Of a DNA stretch of 64,000 nucleotides, positions 61,047-64,000 are shown piece after piece. This stretch comes from Fructilactobacillus cliffordii (lineage in GTDB: Bacteria; Bacillota; Bacilli; Lactobacillales; Lactobacillaceae), in assembly GCF_024029355.1 (NCBI RefSeq), contig NZ_CP097117.1:930001-994000 (forward strand). The letters run 5' to 3'. Under the pieces are notes generated by a model that was not told the DNA's origin, searched no databases, and saw only the letters and a list, made by a program, of their open reading frames with translations. Both the position numbers and the translations under genes were made by a program. Position 1 is the stretch's first letter; each line of letters opens with the position of its first letter.

Positions 61047-61562
61047 TTAGTTTTGGTTCAGCCAATCATTAATTTGATCTTGAACTTCTTGTTGGTAATT
61101 ACCAGTAATGACGAAATCTTCGCCATCGCTTTCGTTCCCGCCCTTTAAGGTCAAACCAGGGAGCACGTTGGCACCCTTAGCGAGTTCCTTGATTTGGGAG
61201 AAGACGGTGCCCGTTCCAAAGCCTGAGTTGGTGGCGAAAGGAAGCACCGTTTTACCATTAAAATCATAGCTAGCTAAGAAGCTGGCCACTGGTTGGGGTA
61301 AAGCCATGTCCCAAGTGGGAGTTCCCAGGTAAATGTGATCATACTGAGCAAAATCAGTTACTTGTTCAGCCAATTCAGGGTCATGGTGGGATTCTTGATC
61401 AGCTTGGGCGACAGTTAATTGTTGTTGGAAAGTCTTTGGTAGCGGGTCTTTAGTGGTGATGGCAAATAGGTCGCCACCCACTTGTGCTTGAATCATTTCG
61501 GCAATGGCTTTCGTATTTCCGGTTCTAGAAAAGTAGGCAATTAAATTTTTAGTTTCTGGCAT
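61047..61562 (-). CDS. Flavodoxin
   Basis: A 171-aa flavodoxin. NLIAYFSRTGNTKAIAEMI is the FMN phosphate-binding loop; YLGTPTWDMALPQPVASFL and FATNSGFGTGTVFSQI flank the flavin ring. It is probably a low-potential electron carrier or quinone/NADPH-linked flavoprotein. The ribosome binding site is CGAAAGGAAT. A single gene, divergent from the manganese catalase gene. Confidence 0.88.
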   Translation of the reverse strand: MPETKNLIAYFSRTGNTKAIAEMIQAQVGGDLFAITTKDPLPKTFQQQLTVAQADQESHHDPELAEQVTDFAQYDHIYLGTPTWDMALPQPVASFLASYDFNGKTVLPFATNSGFGTGTVFSQIKELAKGANVLPGLTLKGGNESDGEDFVITGNYQQEVQDQINDWLNQN

Positions 61563-61728
61563 GATGGTTAATTCCTTTCGGGGTTAAAATAATTTATTAC
61601 AAATTAATCATAGCATAATGTTCATCCAAAACAGGCTGAAAAGCCCGGTTAATCATGCTTATGAGCGATCTCAATTGTCAATTAAAATAATTTTCTGAAT
61701 TTTTTTCGCCAAAAATAAGCTTTTTTGA

Positions 61729-61757
61729 TAGACAATAAAAATTCATCGTGATATATT
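61729..61757 (+). promoter_or_regulatory. Promoter of the manganese catalase gene
   Basis: TAGACA (61729-61734), 17-base spacer, TATATT (61752-61757) preceded by TGA, an extended -10. Transcription should start near 61764, leaving a leader of about 100 bases. Confidence 0.75.
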
Positions 61758-61763
61758 TAATTG

Positions 61764-61850
61764 CGTGCGATACACAAGCGGGCAACTGCTTAACGTGCGG
61801 CATGAAAACTATTGGGAAGTAGCTGATGTGGATCAGCTACGGTAAAGAAC
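61764..61850 (+). promoter_or_regulatory. Structured leader of the manganese catalase mRNA
   Basis: Two clear hairpins lie in the untranslated leader: AAGCGG-GCAA-CTGCTT (61776-61791, GNRA-type loop, one G-U pair) and GTAGCTGA-TGTGGA-TCAGCTAC (61819-61840, 8-bp perfect stem). Neither has a T-run, so they are not terminators. A post-transcriptional control or mRNA-stability element is inferred. I could not match it to a known riboswitch. Confidence 0.55.
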
Positions 61851-61866
61851 AGAAAGGATGTTTCTT

Positions 61867-62673
61867 ATGTTTAAACACACACGCAAACTACAGTACAACG
61901 CCAAACCAGATCGTCCAGATCCATTAATGGCTCGTCGCTTACAAGAATCATTGGGTGGCCAATGGGGTGAAGTGACTGGTATGATGTCTTACCTTTCTCA
62001 AGGTTGGTCTTCAACTGGTGACGAAAAGTACAAGGATCTTTTATTAGACACTGGTACTGAAGAAATTGCCCACGTAGAAATGATCTCTACTATGATTGCC
62101 TACTTGTTAGAAGGTGCTCCATTTAGTGAACAAGATGCTGCTTACGAAAAGGATCCTGCTTTAGCTTCTGTAATGGCTGGTATGGACCCAGAACACGCCC
62201 TTGTTCACGGGATGACTGCTAGCTTAAACAACCCGAACGGTTTTGGTTGGAACGCTGGCTACGCTACTTCTAGTGGTAACCTGGTTGCTGACATGCGGTT
62301 CAACGTTACCCGTGAATCAGAAGCTCGGCTACAAGTTAGTCGTCTTTACTACATGACTGAAGACGAAGGAATTCGTGACATGTTGAAGTTCTTGTTGGCT
62401 CGTGAAACTCAACACCAACTTCAATTCATGAAGGCTCAAGAAGAATTAGAAGATAAATACGGAGTAATCGTACCTGGTGATATGAAAGATATTGAACACC
62501 AAGAATTCTCTCACGTATTGATGAACTTCTCCGATGGTGAAGGTTCCAAGGCCTTTGAAGGACAAGTTGCTAAAGACGGTGAGAAATTCACTTACCAAGA
62601 AAACCCAGAAGCAATGGGTGGAGTTCCTAAGACGAAACCTGCTGACAAGCGGCTTCACAACGACCAAGGTTAA
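61867..62673 (+). CDS. Manganese catalase
   Basis: A 268-aa dimanganese (non-heme) catalase. Metal ligands are visible at Glu35 (QWGEV), Glu66 and His69 (EEIAHVE), Glu150 (VTRES) and His183 (RETQHQ), the pattern of the Lactobacillus plantarum enzyme with a two-residue shift in the last two. The start is ATG 61867 with GAAAGGATG upstream; the ATG at 61858 overlaps that site. Codon use is biased to a few favoured codons, suggesting high expression. It breaks down hydrogen peroxide without heme. Confidence 0.95.
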   Translation: MFKHTRKLQYNAKPDRPDPLMARRLQESLGGQWGEVTGMMSYLSQGWSSTGDEKYKDLLLDTGTEEIAHVEMISTMIAYLLEGAPFSEQDAAYEKDPALASVMAGMDPEHALVHGMTASLNNPNGFGWNAGYATSSGNLVADMRFNVTRESEARLQVSRLYYMTEDEGIRDMLKFLLARETQHQLQFMKAQEELEDKYGVIVPGDMKDIEHQEFSHVLMNFSDGEGSKAFEGQVAKDGEKFTYQENPEAMGGVPKTKPADKRLHNDQG

Positions 62674-62695
62674 TTTTTTAATCCATTTTTCAACG

Positions 62696-62734
62696 AAAGA
62701 CCGAATCTGCATTTGCAGAATCGGTCTTTTTGTG
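62696..62734 (+). terminator. Terminator of the manganese catalase gene
   Basis: AAAGACCGAATCTGCA pairs with TGCAGAATCGGTCTTT, followed by TT. Confidence 0.9.
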
Positions 62735-62806
62735 TTTAAATAAACACTTACTCTATTGATTAAATTATTATTTTACTTGTTTAAGATTTTGAAAGTATAA
62801 GTTTTT

Positions 62807-62846
62807 TACCTGATTCATTAATTTATATTAATGAATCAGGTTTTTA
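62807..62846 (+). terminator. Orphan terminator-like hairpin
   Basis: ACCTGATTCATTAAT pairs perfectly (15 bp) with ATTAATGAATCAGGT and is followed by TTTTT and preceded by TTTTTT. No gene lies between it and the catalase terminator 70 bases upstream, so it may be a leftover of a lost gene or a back-up terminator shielding the adhesin gene. Confidence 0.65.
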
Positions 62847-62901
62847 AATGAGTAAAAATTTTTAAAGGAAGTTTAGGTGGTCACTGGGAGAAATAGTTAT
62901 A

Positions 62902-62910
62902 TGCTAAGAT
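62902..62910 (+). promoter_or_regulatory. Candidate extended -10 of the Cna-type adhesin gene
   Basis: TGCTAAGAT (TGN plus TAAGAT) lies 40 bases upstream of the start codon; no good -35 is present. Confidence 0.35.
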
Positions 62911-62949
62911 TTTAATTTTTAATAAAAATACATAGGAGTGAGACTTTTA

Positions 62950-64000
62950 ATGTTTAACATAAAAAGCTTTTTAGTGTTTATTGCGACCCTTGTGGCATTT
63001 ATTAGTAGCTACGGATTAGTTGCTGGAGCTGCGACTAATAATGACGTTAGTAGTAACATTACATCATTAACTGCTAATCCTGATAATTTAAATGATGGGG
63101 ACATCACTACTGTTCATTTTGAATTTGATGACCATAGTCAACCAATTAAACCTGGGGATACTTTATCAGTTAATTGGCAGGGAGATAAAAATGTATATGG
63201 TAATGGTTATGAAAAGGAAATGGATTATAAAATTGACGGGATTAGTGTTGGGACACTGAAAATTTTTGAGTCTAAAGCGACCATTACGTTTAATGACAAC
63301 ATTAGTAATGTTAATAATGTCAAAGGCTACGCGGAGTTTCCAATTAAAGGTAGAAATGTAACGCCAACTAATGATGCCAATACTGGTTATTTTAATCTTT
63401 ACGGTGGTTCTAAGAATGTTAAAATCACCGTTAATAAAGCAGCGACGACTCCATCTAAAGAAAATTTTTACTACAAAGTTGGAGAAATATTGACTGACGA
63501 TGCTAATCGAGTTCGCTGGAGTCTTAATATTAATAATAATAAAGAAAATGTTAATAATTCAATTGTAATCGGTGATCAAACCCAAAGCGGACAACAACTA
63601 GATCCAAGTACATTTAATATTTATATTGATGGTAAAATTAATCAAAGATTTATTGGTAAAAATGCAGTTAATAATTTTAAAGCTGCTTATCCTGGGGTAA
63701 CTTTTGATATTAGTGGAAATGATTTTAAATTAATCATCCCAGAGAGTTTAGCTTCGGGTAATCATATTAATATTGATTATCGAGCAAATATTGAAGATTA
63801 TAATCAAACAACTTTTTTAAATAATTCTCAAATTAGTTATCAAGTTGAGAATGAAACCCCGGTTGTTGAAAAGGAATATGATGCGAGTGCCAAGAATATT
63901 AATATTAATGGTGGGATTGACGGAAGTGGAATTACTCAAGTATCGGTTAATAAAGTTTGGAATGATAACAATAATGAATACGGAGCAAGACCACAGAATG
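62950..64000 (+). CDS. Cna-type collagen-binding adhesin (partial, 5' end)
   Basis: Read by hand from ATG 62950 (AGGAG 10 bases upstream) with no stop before the window end, giving about 350 residues. A signal peptide (SFLVFIATLVAFISSYGLVA, cleavage near AGA-AT) is followed by two Ig-like adhesion domains of the Cna/SdrG type: about 35-160 (TSLTANPDNLNDGDITTVHF; PGDTLSVNW) and about 165-320, with the TDDANRVRWSLNIN and GDQTQSGQQLDPSTFNIYI signature. A CnaB repeat begins at about 335 (ITQVSVNKVWNDNNNEYGAR). The C-terminal repeats and LPxTG anchor must lie beyond the window. The gene is Asn-rich and AT-rich. Confidence 0.88.
   Translation, partial: MFNIKSFLVFIATLVAFISSYGLVAGAATNNDVSSNITSLTANPDNLNDGDITTVHFEFDDHSQPIKPGDTLSVNWQGDKNVYGNGYEKEMDYKIDGISVGTLKIFESKATITFNDNISNVNNVKGYAEFPIKGRNVTPTNDANTGYFNLYGGSKNVKITVNKAATTPSKENFYYKVGEILTDDANRVRWSLNINNNKENVNNSIVIGDQTQSGQQLDPSTFNIYIDGKINQRFIGKNAVNNFKAAYPGVTFDISGNDFKLIIPESLASGNHINIDYRANIEDYNQTTFLNNSQISYQVENETPVVEKEYDASAKNININGGIDGSGITQVSVNKVWNDNNNEYGARPQN

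Noticed and set aside
60664..61065. 133-codon reverse-strand frame opposite the end of the P-type ATPase gene
   Set aside because: It is antisense to membrane-helix codons, has no ribosome binding site and matches no family.
61764..61850. Known yybP-ykoY manganese riboswitch upstream of the manganese catalase gene
   Set aside because: Only the short GGGAAGTAGC stretch recalls that family; the second conserved loop is missing, so I list it only as an unexplained structured leader.

Overview
The window is a chromosomal segment of a low-to-mid GC Gram-positive bacterium, almost certainly a member of the Lactobacillaceae. The evidence is the 16S sequence, strong AGGAGG-type ribosome binding sites, a KxYKxGKxW signal peptide with an LPxTG anchor, a methionine T-box, THF and TPP riboswitches, a LexA-like box at recA, FolT/BioY ECF S components and a lactobacillus-type manganese catalase. 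I cannot fix the genus. No prophage, IS element, CRISPR array or tRNA gene was seen.

Layout. 1-7 kb is accessory: the end of a small membrane gene, an AT-rich regulatory stretch, a 928-aa LPxTG adhesin (LRR plus two MucBP/Ig-like units), a two-gene TipAS-domain/AAA+ ATPase operon, and a very AT-rich orphan AlbA_2 (Schlafen-like) ATP-binding gene preceded by two blocks of three 11-bp repeats. 7-21 kb is mostly core metabolism: a quinone-oxidoreductase-type MDR protein, an ElaA-type GNAT, menE-menB with a divergent hotdog thioesterase, a TPP-riboswitch-controlled ECF ATPase/T pair followed by a YutG-like protein, bioY, recA, an APC permease, azlCD, a GNAT plus an unlisted 59-aa membrane protein, and a thiolase.

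21.4-38.2 kb holds two nearly identical 5.25-kb rRNA operons (16S-23S-5S, no spacer tRNA) in direct orientation. The 6.3 kb between them carries a MetQ-like binding protein, a class I glutamine amidotransferase, a DUF2252-ppk operon and riboswitch-controlled folT. The second rRNA operon abuts the decayed 3' part of a membrane transporter gene.

38.8-62.7 kb carries menFDHC, a Met T-box operon (metQ, an aminotransferase, metN, metI), a CadD-family exporter with a CzrA-type ArsR sensor, a redox and stress group (aldo/keto reductase, DUF488, a FAD disulfide oxidoreductase with an altered catalytic motif, NUDIX, nrdI, Hsp20, a flavodoxin, manganese catalase), a YfhO-type membrane protein, a CNNM/CorC protein and a CtpE-like P-type ATPase. 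The window ends inside a Cna-type adhesin gene.

How the genes fit together. menFDHC, menEB and the hotdog thioesterase cover isochorismate to dihydroxynaphthoate; menA and menG are not in the window, so a menaquinone or DHNA product is inferred. Uptake of thiamine, biotin, folate and methionine fits an auxotrophic lactic acid bacterium. The least explained systems are the TipAS/AAA+ pair, the repeat-preceded AlbA_2 gene, the DUF2252-ppk operon and the structured leader of the manganese catalase gene.
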